Positions 36,096 to 47,361 of a stretch of 64,000 nt of DNA are shown in pieces. The notes under the pieces were generated by a model. The model was not told where the DNA came from, did not search any database, and worked only from the letters and a program-made list of their open reading frames with translations. The position numbers and the translations under genes are program-made. Within the stretch, counting starts at the first letter, position 1, and every line of letters begins with the position of its first letter. The stretch lies in the NCBI GenBank assembly GCA_026075535.2, contig AP026542.1, positions 12,276,001 to 12,340,000 on the forward strand, read 5' to 3'. The DNA is from Tricholoma matsutake (taxonomy: Eukaryota; Basidiomycota; Agaricomycetes; Agaricales; Tricholomataceae).

Positions 36096-36306
36096 TACTT
36101 TACAGTCCCCCACCTGTCCTAGTGGACTCTGACCGGACTGACCAGAGTCTGACTGGAGTCCGAGTGGAGTCTGAGTGGAGTCCAATTGAACTACACTAAG
36201 TCATATAGAGTTCAATCCCCCACTGGAGTCCAAGTGGAGTCCAACTGGGGTCCAACTGGAATGCATTTCAACCAAATGATAAGTCAATTAGATATGAGCT
36301 CAAAGA
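36096..36306 (-). mobile_element. Right end of a hairpin-exon element (same subfamily as 46309-48395)
   Basis: It starts CAGTACTTTACAGTCCCCCA and continues with GGAGTCCAACTGG-type repeats. It is nearly identical, inverted, to 48185-48395, up to GAGCTCAAAG. Homology then stops, so the copy is truncated or rearranged before its tRNA-like unit. It sits in the KDZ-associated gene. Confidence 0.8.
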
Positions 36307-36309
36307 TAA

Positions 36310-36960
36310 GTTTGTATTGAGACAGTCACAGTTAGTAATTGTTTGTATTGAAGTCAGTAAACAACTTTGTAGTGCAGTATTGGAAGCTTGTTGATACCAC
36401 CAGCCTGTAAATATGACATTTGTTACCCACTGTCAATACATTTACAAACAAAAGACTTACAAAATAACAAGTAGTAAAGAGGAAGTCATTACTTCTCTTG
36501 TAGAAGGCGAGGGGTTTTGTTTGGTTGTATTATGGCTGGAAACCACGAGGCGTGAAACTAGGTGTCCACTATATTGTGTCAGGCTTTTTTCATGTGCAAA
36601 GTCCCTACAACTACAAAAATTGTTACTGACTCCATTACAAAAGTGTTACTGAATTCATTGCAAATGGTAATTGACCAGTTACTAGCCTCAATACCAATTG
36701 TTTACTTACTTTATTACAAACTTACCTGTTTACAAATTGTTTACTTACTTCATTACAAACTGTTATTGACTTGTTACTAACCTCATTACAATTATTTACT
36801 TACTTCATAACAATTGTTTACTTACTTCATTACTATTGTTGGCATACTAGTTTTTTGGGTCTTTACAACTTATCTACTGAGTTTGAGTAATTAGGGTTTA
36901 TTCTTTTGTATGTACAAAATAACTACAAAAGAAAAAACTAATATGTACAGAGAGTCCCTG
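36310..36960. repeat. A/T-rich TTACTTCATTACAA repeats
   Basis: Between 36620 and 36840 a 30-40 bp unit with TTGTTTACTTACTTCATTACAA recurs about six times. No gene. Confidence 0.6.
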
Positions 36961-39440
36961 GGGCCTCCTCATCATCCATGTCGTCTCATCCCCATCATCC
37001 CATCATCCCCATTGTCTCAATTGTGGGTGTATGATAGTATTGTGTTGGCACATGTCTCTGGCAGTAGTATACTTCCTAAAAATGAACAAAATACATTATT
37101 TAGTTGAAAAGAACAAGGAACAGAGAAATGAACTTACCTAGGGTCCAAACGATGCAATCATCATTTGGGCCTGCATTGCACCCAAGAGGGTTCATTGGTG
37201 GCCATTGGTGGCTCTTGCTGGCATGGGAATGTGCATGGGAGTCATGGTGGTGGATGTTGATGGAGTGGAAAGGTGGTAATAGTGAGGTGAAAGGGAGGAT
37301 GGCAGCATCGTTGAAGGTGGTTATTATTCTAAGTTAATTCAGTTGTATAGAATAAGTCATGTGAGCGCCCCATGGGGCACTCTATTCTCATGGTATTTTA
37401 ATTCACTTAAACATCGTCATTTGGGCCCCTTGTAAGTTTTTATCTTCACTTCTTGTTCTTTTACTTCAACTAAATCAAGTTATATTAATTTACAGGTTTT
37501 GAGGGCTTCAAAGGCAACTAGTGTATGGCAGGGGTATGCCAACCCATGTGGGTATGGACCAAGGGTCGGTGCGGGTAGGGGTATGGGTATGCAAGATGCG
37601 ACCCTCAATGTAAATGGCATGTCACATTGTTTAAGATGTTCTGTGTTGTTTTGTTTAAACTGACTCTTTTTTTTGTTTAGGTTCTATCTATGGTACAATG
37701 ACACCACAATGCCAAAACCACAATGACGGCTGCCACAGCCACCACACAAGAGACCCAGAACTACTGCCATGAGCAACTTCTTGTGGGGTGGGAACAGGAA
37801 CAGCAATGTGCACTAGATGAAATGGAATGACAACAAATGGAACAATGGAATGATGAGATGACGTGGAGATGACAGAACAACAACATAACAATGAGATGCC
37901 AGGGAACAAGGGGGAGGAGGTAAACCAAATGAAAAAAAGGTGGAAGAGACATCATCTTGGGCCACCGGTAAGTTTTTTTTTTCTTTGCTCATTTCATATT
38001 CTTTTTACTAACAGGGTTTTTAGTTACAAAGCTTTACTATGGGGAGGAGCAGGGGAAAGAGAAGGGACACAATGATGAGAGGGGGAGGACAAGGGGATGA
38101 CAAGGACAAGGATGATGACCAATGTCAAAGCACCCCCAACCACAGCCATGAGCAACTGCTCATGGGGTAGAAACAGGGAGCAAGGTGATGGGAAACAAGA
38201 GACAAGAGACAAGAATGAAGATGGGGGAACAACAACAACAATGACCAGACAACACTGACAATACAGGGACAAGGATGAGGGGAAGGACGAGGGAACAATG
38301 AGAGTGAGGACCAGGACCAGATGACACAAACGACAACAGAAGGGGCACAATGATGGGAGGGGAAGGGGAAAGGAGAGGGACAATGATGAGACCATGACCC
38401 AGCACCCACCCCTGCCACTGCGAGCCACTGCTTGTTGGGGTATTAAGTTTTTTTTTTTAACTTTTGGTTGTTATTCAGCTAACTGCACCTTTTTACTCTT
38501 CTTTAGGACTTTTTGGCAACAAGGGCTGTCCCAGCCCACCTGTGCTCTCCTCCCCTTGCACATGGGATGTGAGATTGAATAGGAGGTATCAGAGAGCCCA
38601 GTTAGTGGGATAACTAACCACAAGGTAGGTACCTCCTGCCATGTTGCAACCTCCCCAGCTGATGAAACATGAGTGACGAGACAGCAATCTCCTATGCCCA
38701 CACCACTGTGACTCTGCTTGCAGGGTGGACAACAGGATGAAGAACAGCAGGATGAGCTGACACCATGACACCATCTCCAATCGCCGCCATGAGCAGCTGC
38801 TTGTGGGGTGGAAATGGGGAGCATGACTGGAATGAGGGGGAGAAATAATGACCCCACTACCACTTCTCACCTGTTCATGGGGTGGATCACCAGTGGAAGA
38901 ACAGGATGATGATGGCCAATCACCACTGCGAGGAACTCCTTGTGGGGGGAGGAAATGTGCAAACCAACAATGACACCAACAATGGGGAGGGGGATGACAC
39001 CAGAATGACAGGCATGACCCAGCAGCCCCAACTCTCCAACAACTATGACGATGAGAGGAAGACCAGCACAAGGATGGCCACCATCATCACCACCACCACC
39101 ACCTTTACAGCACCCCCAACCGCCGCCACAAGCAACTGCTCATGGGGTGCAAATGGGGAGCAGTAAGGCCAGGCACAACAGAGAGGTAGAGGGCACGATG
39201 AGGATGACAGGCACAGGGAAATGGCAACAAGGAGACAACAGTGTCAATGCATGATCGGATGACCCCTGCCCCATGCTTTGTGTGGGGGCGGGATTTTTTT
39301 TCTTTTCGGTTTACTTGTATTAGTCCATACCAGGATATTGGGGGTATTAAATTTAGTGCTTTAGTAACTATACAACACAAATGCACTATGTAACAATATA
39401 GAATGTGAAAAGGAAGGCAAAAATTGAGTAAAAACCACAT
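36960..39440 (+). mobile_element. Mosaic of hairpin-exon element pieces
   Basis: It holds an inverted piece (palindrome 37141-37171 and minus-strand intron 37076-37137). A plus-oriented run follows with introns at 37432-37495, 37968-38014 and probably near 38445-38506. At least six GAGCAACTGCTC-type hairpins lie at 37768-39150, and a GC hairpin CCCCATGCTTTGTGTGGGG near 39267. No termini were found, so several copies may be nested. All open frames appear accidental. Confidence 0.6.
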
Positions 39441-39734
39441 TGAATATACATGGTGTTGCACCTGTCATATTTCATGAACCCTGATGTGTCGCAGTGCATC
39501 ACGGGCTATCACAGGGCATCACAGGGTGATTCAGTGTGCCCTGGGAAATAGCCTTAACCCTGGGAAAGTCTGGGTCAGAAAGTAATTTTCCTGATGTAAT
39601 ATAAAGTGTATTTATGCACTCAAACTTGAACCCAAACCCAGGTATTTGTCTCTTGAAGCTCACAATTAAGATCAAACAAAATTTATTAACTACATTGCTC
39701 GTGTCTCATCATGCAAGGGATACACATTTAAAAA

Positions 39735-39935
39735 AAGACCTCCCTTGCACAAGGTGCAAGGGGGAGTCTTACCAATATTTACATATAAAACTAATCTCCC
39801 CACACATCGAACATGAGGGGAGCACTACAATTATAAAGAAAAAGAAAGAAAAACCCTCACCCACATAAAACACAGGGGAGGGAGAAGGCATTACCATAAA
39901 TAACAATTGAAAAAACTGCCCCATGCAAAATGCAG
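39735..39935. repeat. Ladder of four GC-rich hairpins
   Basis: Hairpins CCCTTGCAC/GTGCAAGGG, CTCCCCACAC/..GGGGAG, CCCTCACCC/..GGGGAGGG and CTGCCCCATGC/GCAGGGGCAG, spaced about 60 bp by A/T-rich linkers. Equivalent ladders lie at 47706-47955, 52030-52115 and 25098-25204. Confidence 0.75.
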
Positions 39936-40396
39936 GGGCAGCCTGGTGGGGGTTCATCATCACGCGTGGGCCCTGCTCCTGTTGTCCTTGGCCACTGATG
40001 GGGCTGGATGCAGGTGGTGTGTCATTTGGTGGGTGAGGCTGGGGCCTGTGGGGTCTGTTTGCTGTGCTGGCACCCATGATCCACCCTATGAGCAGGGGCT
40101 CACAGGTGTGGGGGCGGGTGGTCAGTCAGTATTGGTATTGTGTCATTGTCGTTGTCATAGTGGTTGTTGTCAGCCATTACACCCATGATCCACCCCATGA
40201 GCAGTTGCTCATGGGGCTGGACACAGGTGGTGTGTCATTTGGTGGGTGAGGCTGGGGCCTGCAGGGTCTGTTTGCTCTGCTGGCACCTGTGATCCACCCT
40301 ATGAGCAGGGGCTCACAGGTGTGGGGGCAGGTGCTCAGTCAGTTGTGGGTGTGGCCCATTTCGTGTTGTCGCCATTTGTTACCTGTAGTTTAGATG

Positions 40397-40458
40397 CTAC
40401 AAAACAAAGCAATATATTTTGTTAGCTTATATAAACAAAAAAAAAGGAAAAAGCACAC
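40397..40458 (-). other. Intron-like segment 4 of copy 2
   Basis: Minus strand GTGTGC...GCTAAC...TTTTGTAG, directly after a GGGCCC palindrome (40462-40490). The donor is slightly off consensus. Confidence 0.55.
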
Positions 40459-40517
40459 TTAGGGCCCATCCAATCGCGTTGTTTGGGCCCATGTTCTGTC
40501 TGGCAGTAGAGTAGAAC

Positions 40518-40582
40518 CTATAAAACAAAAGAAACAAGTTAGTTAGTTTATAAAAACAAAAAGCAAACAAAAAAAAACTTAC
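40518..40582 (-). other. Intron-like segment 3 of copy 2
   Basis: Minus strand GTAAGTTTTTT...ACTAACTAAC...TTTTATAG, four bases after the palindrome at 40586-40619. Confidence 0.7.
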
Positions 40583-40677
40583 TTAGGGCCCAAACGGTGT
40601 GATCTGCATCATTTGGGCCTGCATTCTGTCCAATCACATCATTTGGGCCCCTGTTCTGTCTGGCAGTAGAGTAGAAC

Positions 40678-40731
40678 CTATAAAACAAAAGAAACAAGTT
40701 AGTTAGTATATAGCAAACAAAAAAAACTTAC
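40678..40731 (-). other. Intron-like segment 2 of copy 2
   Basis: Minus strand GTAAGTTTTTT...ACTAACTAAC...TTTTATAG, 54 bp, following the palindrome at 40735-40769. Confidence 0.7.
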
Positions 40732-40796
40732 TTAGGGCCCAAACAATGTGATCTGCATCATTTGGGCCCATGTTCTGTCTGGCAGTAGAGTAGAAC

Positions 40797-40877
40797 CTAT
40801 AAAACAAACAAAACAAGTTAGTTAGTATATAAAAACAAAAAACAAAAACAAAAAAAGCAAACAAAAAAAAAACATAC
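40797..40877 (-). other. Intron-like segment 1 of copy 2
   Basis: Minus strand GTATGTTTTTT...ACTAACTAAC...TTTTATAG, following the palindrome at 40880-40914. Exon lengths between the four introns are about 59, 95 and 65 nt. Confidence 0.7.
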
Positions 40878-41145
40878 TTGGGCCCCAAATGATGCAATCA
40901 GCATTGTTTGGGCCTGTGTTCTGTCCAGTCAGCTCATTTGTGGGTGGTGGTGATGGGGGAGTGGGCATGGGAGTGGTGACAGTGGGTGTCCACGCAGTGG
41001 TGGTGGTGGTAGAGCAGAGAGGAGGAAGAGGCAGTGGTGTCGTCGAGAGTGGTAGTGATGGTTGATGTCTTGATGATGCGGCTGTGTGCTTTGTCATGCA
41101 CAGCTGCCCCAATGGTACCTAGAGCAGTTAGTGGATATATGTTGT

Positions 41146-41225
41146 AAATCTATGTGGTGTAGTGGTTATGTTGGCTGTGATATAACATTTGTCATCTAAT
41201 GCCAAGGGTTCAATTCTGGCTCATG
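41146..41225 (+). ncRNA. tRNA-like Pol III promoter, left-type, facing outward
   Basis: A box TGTGGTGTAGTGGTTATG at 41153 and B box GGGTTCAATTCTGG at 41206. Very close in type to 46585-46664 (minus). Confidence 0.62.
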
Positions 41226-41639
41226 ACATTTATTTTATTACTTAGTAGTAATAAAGACTCCTGGTTAAATCCCAGTGGAGTTCCAGTGGATTCCTGGTAG
41301 AGTCCTGGTAGAGTCCTGGTGGATTCCTGGTGAGTCCCAATTCCTGGTAGAGTCCTGGTAGAGTCCTGAGAATTCCTCCTGGAAGAGTGTAATTTACCAG
41401 GAATCAACCAGGAATCCCCCTGGAATGGGAAGAGCCAGGAATATATACTTGAGTCACAACATGAACTAGCATGAAGTGGAACATTAGAATTGAAACAATC
41501 CATCAGTTGATGCTAGCACTAGGCACAATATCAGGATTTGAGAGCATGCCTTTGGTATACCTTGCATTGACCTCGATGATAAGGTTTTACACCCCTATCA
41601 AATATAAACAAAGTGCCCCAAGGGCTTGATATAGACCAT

Positions 41640-43060
41640 AAAGTTTGAGTTTTGGTTGCGAGAACCAGGATTTGCGGTCATTGAGTGTGATTGAGCCAAA
41701 TCGACTGTAGTATCATTTTTGAGGGTTATTGCAGTTGCATTGCGCTAGAAAGTAGCCGATTGCAATGCTTGATGTGTCAACTGCAAGGATGACTGGGGTG
41801 TTTGAGGTATAGTTGATTGCTGAAATCACTGGCGAGTTTAGCAGTGCTTGCTTGAGATCTTCTTGTGCTGCTACCTGAGATGGGCCAAATTCAAAGGGTA
41901 CATCTTTTTGAGTAAGGTTGATTAGCGCAGCTGCTTGATGTGCGACCTTCTGAATAAAAATTTGACAAACTCCAATCATTCCTAAGAACACCTTAACTTC
42001 TGTGAGCATACGACACAGACCCCACTTCTGAATCTTATTGATACGTGTTGGATCAGCCATCTGACCTTGATTATTGCATCAATGACCTAAAATGATTATT
42101 TCGGGGACACAAGCAAATATCTTTGATCCTGAGAATGTCCCACCACAATACTTCATGTGCTGGACAATGCAATTCAGGTTCTTGAAATGCTGCCATACAA
42201 ATTGTTGAATGCCTGAGTTGTTGGCAATCATTTCATAAGACCCACCGATCATTTGATATTCCGATTTTGGACCCTTCACTGGTGTGTCATCAATATAAGG
42301 GATTGTGATATGAGGGGCCTCAGGTGGTAGGATGAAAGTGACATTGTCATGTAAGATCAGAACTGAGTTTGTCCAACCCATCAGTGGGGTGATGATTTGA
42401 AGTGCGCCAAAGGGGGTCTGGAAAGTTGTTAGATCTCAAGAAGATTCATCTATGAGCCTTTCATCGAATGTGACATATAAATCCAACATCCCTCCACAAG
42501 TGCATCCCCCAAACTGTTCAGCTAAATGTTTGGGGATCAGGACAACACCTGAGTGCTGAATTGTAACTTGGTTTAGCAGCTCAAGACTGTGGACTATTCA
42601 GAGCAATTTTGTGTCTTTCTTTGCAATGCAAAACTATTGCGATCAGTATGACAAGTTCAATGACTCATAAACTCCATAGAAAATTGCCTGGATGATTTTG
42701 ATTGATGATGTTTTTGTGTTTGAGGTTATATCAGGGAGTTGATTTGAATATTGGAGTATGGGGATTTAGTGGAGGCATGTCTTTGAGGGGATCACCCTCG
42801 ATGTGTCGAATAATTTGAAACTGATCAGGTAGTTCAGCCACGATTGGACGGACCTTCTGTGTGACTGGTTTATACTTCTTCTTTGTCGATAAATAATAGA
42901 CTGGTGATTGTTGGAAATAACTGAGGAAGGGGAAATATATGGTGAAGAAGTTTGCATAGGTATGAACACCATCAAGGCGTTTTGAGGAATGTGGAACTTG
43001 TCGCACGCAGATAAATATAAGTCAGAAAGCATTGCAGATAATTCTTTGGAGGAGTCGATT
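41640..43060 (-). pseudogene. Ty3/gypsy reverse transcriptase and RNase H remnant
   Basis: 42731-43032 carries the segment before RT. The frame 42079-42381 holds the RT end (GWTNSVLILHDNVTFILP, then CGGTFSGSKIFACVPEIIILGH), and 41713-42060 the RT connection and start of RNase H (VKVFLGMIGVCQIFI, PVILAVDTSSIAIGYFL). The RT catalytic centre region is missing or shifted. No integrase is found below 41640, so the 3' half of the element is lost. Confidence 0.75.
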
Positions 43061-43310
43061 TCAGGGATATTTGCAGTGCATTCAATAAATATAGAGGAGT
43101 CAGAAGAGTCGAATGAAATAATGAAAGTGCACTGTTCTAAAATTTTATTCTATAACGCTGAAAATCCTCATGAACTACTTTTTGATGATGGTGCGATCTA
43201 GAGATCGAGGGAATGGTAGCAGTCCAAGTTGAGTTTGGATCACATATTGTGATCGTTTGGGCTTCATTCTGATAGTTTCTAATGACACTTTCTGTTAAGA
43301 TGTCGAATGG

Positions 43311-43830
43311 TCATCCGAGTAGAATATCGTAAGCTGGGTCCCAAATAACATGTATCTGCATGTATAGGGTGATTCCACTGAGATTGCAGGGCACGTTGCA
43401 TGCTAAACTGAGTGTTTTGTCCACAGTGCCATTGGCAGACTGCATTGGAAGCCGAATTGAGGAGTCATATGCTAGACTGAGTTCGTGACAGACATCTTTG
43501 GCCATCAATATGATTGAGGAACCGGGATCGACAACGCTTTCTACCTGGTTGTTACCCTGAACATCCATAATAAATGATCTAATTGAGGAAGTTTCTTTAC
43601 CGACGACAAAAGGCTGAGGGATTTCACTGAGTTGAAGACTGCTAATATAGGTCTCATACAGGTCAGGCACAATAATCGTGTCAGGACTGAACATGTTTGT
43701 GGCATTGTTTCCAGTTTGTGGTACCCATTTTGGTGTGACCTGTTCTCTCCATTTTGTTTGAACCTTGGGTGAAAGCGAGAGTAGTTCTTCCGATGTAAGC
43801 ATGACAATTCATCTTCATCAAGCGCCAAAA
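43311..43830 (-). pseudogene. Ty3/gypsy aspartic protease fragment
   Basis: Residues VVDPGSSIILMAKDVCHEL hold the active site, but the usual DSGA/DSGS has become DPGS. The domain closes with IHVIWDPAYDILLG, the expected flap-end motif. Spaced about 600 bp from gag on the same strand. Confidence 0.72.
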
Positions 43831-44220
43831 GATATCATGGGTGATTTTCTCATTTTGTATGGGTGCCTGTGTTGCATACAATGGTCCATCTTTCTCCTTA
43901 CCCTTCAATGCACCAGCAAAGTTCCTTTTGTGTGGTGGCAAATAGGCATTCTCCCTGACCGATGCATACAGGTGTACCGAGGTTTGCATTGGGGGTATGG
44001 TGGTCAATGGCAAAGTGGTTGATGTGGGAGAAGTTGATGTCGATGCCGATGTTGTAGCTGTAGTTGAAGTTGAAGGGTTGACCATTGTTGATGAAGATGT
44101 CAATGGTGCTGGCATTGGGGCAGTAGATGTTGAAGATGCAGGAACAGGGATTGTCATGGCTGGAACTGAACTTTGAACCTCTTTGTTTGGACACAAAAAT
44201 GGTCGACCAGTTTGAAGCAC
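43831..44220 (-). pseudogene. Linker between gag and protease of the gypsy element
   Basis: Ser/Thr/Pro-rich low-complexity sequence (for example TSTSPTSTTLPLTT), then a basic NAYLPPHKRNFAGALKGK segment. Typical linker of this gypsy group; open on the minus strand but not separable as a gene. Confidence 0.55.
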
Positions 44221-44437
44221 AAATATCTCTCATTTGAGAGCTGCTATTCTATCTTCAGAGTCAGCTGTCAACATTGAGTTATGATAAATTCCTTTTGTTT
44301 CTGATCCTGATGTACATATAAACTGTGTTGGACTCTGTTATCGAAGTGATCACAGCCGAGGTTGAATTAGTTGAAGTCAAAAGTGCTGATGGTGTGATGC
44401 TGAATAAAAGTGTGGCTGCTGGTGTTGCATCCGTGTT

Positions 44438-45622
44438 CTATTTCCACCATTCGTCAATGTGTTTCTTGATAAACCTGCCAGGAATACTTCGAGGGGTGAA
44501 TTGTCCATTTGGAAGCACAATATTTCCTTCCATGTTTTGCTTACACTTTCCTTCATTCAAGTATGACTGACAAACCAAACAATCAGGGATAAAATGTCCT
44601 GATAAACTGCAAAATATGCAAAGAAGTGCATCAATGTGTGCCTGTCTGTCTGCCAAATTAGCGCAAGGAGAGTTAGTACCTGCAATGTGTGTAGCGATTG
44701 TGCTAGCAAATTGTTCAAACATTGCATTTAGATCTTTGGCTTTGATTGTAATAGTTCCGGGTGATGAGGTGACCATTTTTCCGATGCTCAATGTTGAGTG
44801 CAATGAAGAAGTTGATTGGTGTATTACCAAGTTCGATGTGTTAGAGCCTGCTAGTACGAGTTTTGCTGTGTCATGAATGTCATTGAACAGATATGGATCG
44901 TCAGGATAATGATCGGGGAATTTGAGTTTGAGTCGTCGAGCAATTCGAGTCCATAAGCCAGGTTGAAATCCCCAAACATAAGCTCTGCTTTGCTCAGCTT
45001 CCGAGATCCTATTCTTTGCTCGTAAAAAGTGAGTAATGTTGTAGAATGCCCAATAATACATTCCTAGATTGTTTGCATCGAATATCCCAACACATAGCTG
45101 TTCTCCCACTAATTTGTCCATGTCCAATATGCTCCACTTGCATTCATCTTCTGAGCCAGGATACAGTTTATGTACTGCTGTTTGAAATTCGTTGAATAAA
45201 GTGCCTGGCTGATATTCAGGAAGCGATTCCCAGAGTTCGGAAGAGTTGATGTCGAGGTAGCGACAAGTGTGTTTCTTCATCAGATTTGACTCAGTGATAT
45301 CGCAGGTTGGGAACAATAATTCAAGCTCTTCGAAGTATCGTTGGAGCTCTTGAGGTTGAGTAGGGTCGAATTTCGGAGCAGTCGAATGACCATGAGCTTG
45401 CATAGTGGTTTGTGTAGTCATGAATGCAATGACTCTAGGGGTAGGGGTTAAGACTTGAGTAAAAAATGGTAGAGGTGTCAAAGTTGTTGGAAGGATGTAC
45501 AAAGAGGTTGATGATGAGGATAAAGAAGTAGATGATGATGTTGAAGGCGATGAGATAGGTGAAGGAAATAGTCTACAATAAGTAGATTCTGCTTTGGAAA
45601 CAGGAATTAGAATATCTCCCAA
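44438..45622 (-). CDS. Ty3/gypsy gag, open frame
   Basis: A continuous 394-residue frame. It contains a capsid-like region (FDPTQPQELQRYFEELELLF, about 90-110) and a CxxC zinc knuckle (CIFCSLSGHFIPDC, about 335). It ends with a GRFIKKHIDEWW segment typical of this Agaricomycete gypsy group. The N-terminal 65 residues are Ser/Thr-rich, and the Met at about 66 (MTTQTTMQAHG) is a better start than the first one. Gag would package element RNA into particles in the cytoplasm. It is the only intact reading frame of this element. Confidence 0.78.
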   Translation of the reverse strand: MGDILIPVSKAESTYCRLFPSPISSPSTSSSTSLSSSSTSLYILPTTLTPLPFFTQVLTPTPRVIAFMTTQTTMQAHGHSTAPKFDPTQPQELQRYFEELELLFPTCDITESNLMKKHTCRYLDINSSELWESLPEYQPGTLFNEFQTAVHKLYPGSEDECKWSILDMDKLVGEQLCVGIFDANNLGMYYWAFYNITHFLRAKNRISEAEQSRAYVWGFQPGLWTRIARRLKLKFPDHYPDDPYLFNDIHDTAKLVLAGSNTSNLVIHQSTSSLHSTLSIGKMVTSSPGTITIKAKDLNAMFEQFASTIATHIAGTNSPCANLADRQAHIDALLCIFCSLSGHFIPDCLVCQSYLNEGKCKQNMEGNIVLPNGQFTPRSIPGRFIKKHIDEWWK

Positions 45623-45639
45623 TTGTTCAAGAGATTCAA

Positions 45640-46300
45640 AGGCATGGCGAGTATCACTATGAAGTTTTCTTGCTTGTGTTGGCCTAAGCCAAGGAAGTCA
45701 AAATTGGTCCAATGATGAAATGATTCAGAAACCCTCGTGGTGGGCTCCAAAAATGATGATACTCAACCTGGGAAAACCACCAAAACTGCCAATGATATTT
45801 GCACAAGTCAGAGGAAGGGTGCAAGATGTTCTGAATGTTTGTGGTCTAACCTATGGGAAGACAACTAGTTGGTACTAGTCATAAAGGTAGTTCTATAAAA
45901 GAGGAAGGTGTTTGGTGCGGTCCGATGGAGTATTGGTCGATATTGAGGAGGATCGATGATATCAACAGTGAACAATGTTTATCATTGATGGTTGATGTGT
46001 GAATGCTGAGGACTTTTTGTTAGGTCAATAGTATACGAAGGCTATAGCCAATGGCTAAAAGTGTCAGGATGGTTACTAGTGTTAATGATAAGAAGGTTGA
46101 AAGAGGATCAAGGATGAGGATGATCACAGAGGTTTCTCGTTGATTAAGAAAACTTGTAGAAGCTTAGATTGTTTTAGAGAATAGATCAGATTCTTAGAAC
46201 TCTATATGAGGTGATATGTGAAGATGATTTCTGGTCATTTCCAAGTAGATACATACTACAGAGTTTTATATGTTTTAAAAGAAACTTCCTAAAATGGTAT
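45640..46300 (-). mobile_element. Probable 5' LTR/leader of the gypsy element, left part
   Basis: Non-coding sequence upstream of gag (minus strand). It resembles 24180-24420. It is interrupted at 46308 by the 2.1 kb element and resumes at 48396. No LTR partner lies on the 3' side, so boundaries are inferred. Confidence 0.45.
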
Positions 46301-46584
46301 AAGAAACAAGGTCTTTACACTCCCCCACCTTTCCCGTTGGACTGACCAGAGTCTGACTGGAGTCCACTGGGACTGGTCACCAGCCAACTGCCTGCAAAGT
46401 TGCCAGTCCGATCCCAGTCCAGTCCGACTGGACTCCAAGTGGAATCCACTCAAACACCGGATTCCACTCGGACTGGCCCAGTGGAGTCCAGTTGGAGTCA
46501 GGTTGGAGTCTGGTTGAATTCCGGTTGGAGTCCAGTTGGATTCCACTGGGAGTCCAGTCGGATTTTGCTCAAAACATGTGTAAG

Positions 46585-46664
46585 AGAAGGAATCGAACCC
46601 AGATCCCTGTTGGTTGCTTATGTAATCATAACACACAATATAACTGTTACACCACAGTACCTTG
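46585..46664 (-). ncRNA. tRNA-like Pol III promoter, left-type, facing outward
   Basis: Minus strand: A box TGTGGTGTAACAGTTATATTG and canonical B box GGGTTCGATTCC (46589-46600). The variable part is long and the acceptor does not pair. Confidence 0.65.
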
Positions 46665-46689
46665 TTTAAGGTATCATCTACTTGTGCTA

Positions 46690-46740
46690 GGTACTGTGTG
46701 CGGCTGTGTATGACAAAGCATATAGCCGTGTCATCAAATG
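46690..46740. repeat. Conserved TGACAAAGCA palindrome, copy 3
   Basis: Reads GGCTGTGTATGACAAAGCA and then TATAGCCGTGTCATCA. Aligns without gaps to the core at 26166-26210 (minus strand). Confidence 0.68.
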
Positions 46741-46897
46741 TGCCTGCTCATCACTCACCACCACCACCACCACCATTGATGGCCGCCTCCCTCCCTCCTC
46801 TCTCTACCACCACCACTGCGTGGACACCCACCACCACTGCTCCCATGCCCAATCCGCCATCACCACCACCCGCAAACGAGCCCAATGGATGGAACAC

Positions 46898-46932
46898 GGG
46901 CCCAAACGACACAGATCACATCGTTTGGGCCC
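46898..46932. repeat. GGGCCC palindrome 1 of copy 3
   Basis: GGGCCCAAACGA, spacer, TCGTTTGGGCCC. The donor just behind it is mutated (ATACGT instead of GTACGT or similar), while the T-rich tract, CTAACC and TTTAG are still present. Confidence 0.7.
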
Positions 46933-47086
46933 TACATACGTTTTTTTTTCGTTTGCTTTTTGTTTTTATAAACTAACCAACCTGTTTTTTTAGCTTTCTA
47001 GGTTATAATCTACTGGCAATGACACCACTACTTGCAAATGAGCCAACACAGGCCCAACTACACAATCTGTGTCGTTTGGGCCTTAT

Positions 47087-47151
47087 GTAAGTGTTTTTTT
47101 GCTTGGTTTTTGTTTTTATAAACTAACTAACTCGTTTTTTTAGTTTTCTAG
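47087..47151 (+). other. Intron-like segment, copy 3, second module
   Basis: GTAAGTG...AACTAACTAACTCG...TTTCTAG; the upstream palindrome (47051-47082) ends four bases before. An alternative acceptor TTTAG lies at 47143. Confidence 0.68.
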
Positions 47152-47237
47152 GTTATAATCTACTAGTAACGACACCACCACCCGCAAACGAGCCAATGCG
47201 GGCCCAAACGACGCAGACCGCGTCGTTTGGGCCCTAC

Positions 47238-47301
47238 GTGAGTTTTTCTCATTTGCTTTTTGTTTTTATGAACTAACTAACTCGTTTTTTTAGTTTTCTA
47301 G
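47238..47301 (+). other. Intron-like segment, copy 3, third module
   Basis: GTGAGTTTTTC...AACTAACTAACTCG...TTTCTAG; the palindrome 47200-47234 (GGGCCCAAACGACGC...) ends three bases upstream. Exon and intron are about 85% like the second module. Confidence 0.7.
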
Positions 47302-47361
47302 GTTATAATCTACTAGTAATGACACCACCACCCGCAAATGAGCCAACACACCCACCCCACG

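Larger units (their letters stand above)
39470..41398 (-). mobile_element. Hairpin-exon element with four introns (copy 2)
   Basis: Orientation minus. The right terminus near 41386 (GAGTGTAATTTACC) is degraded and is preceded by GTCCTGGTAGAGTCC subterminal repeats. Then come the tRNA-like unit (41146-41225), the TGACAAAGCA palindrome, four palindrome-plus-intron modules (40397-40914), GAGCAACTGCTC hairpins (40078-40325) and GC hairpins (39735-39935). A weak tRNA-like unit follows near 39600-39680. The left end is uncertain. Of all copies this has the longest intron array. Confidence 0.7.

Noticed and set aside
40064..41112. Protein genes in the hairpin-exon elements
   Set aside because: Frames are short, low-complexity, not shared between copies and cross splice sites and hairpins. 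Exon lengths are not multiples of three.
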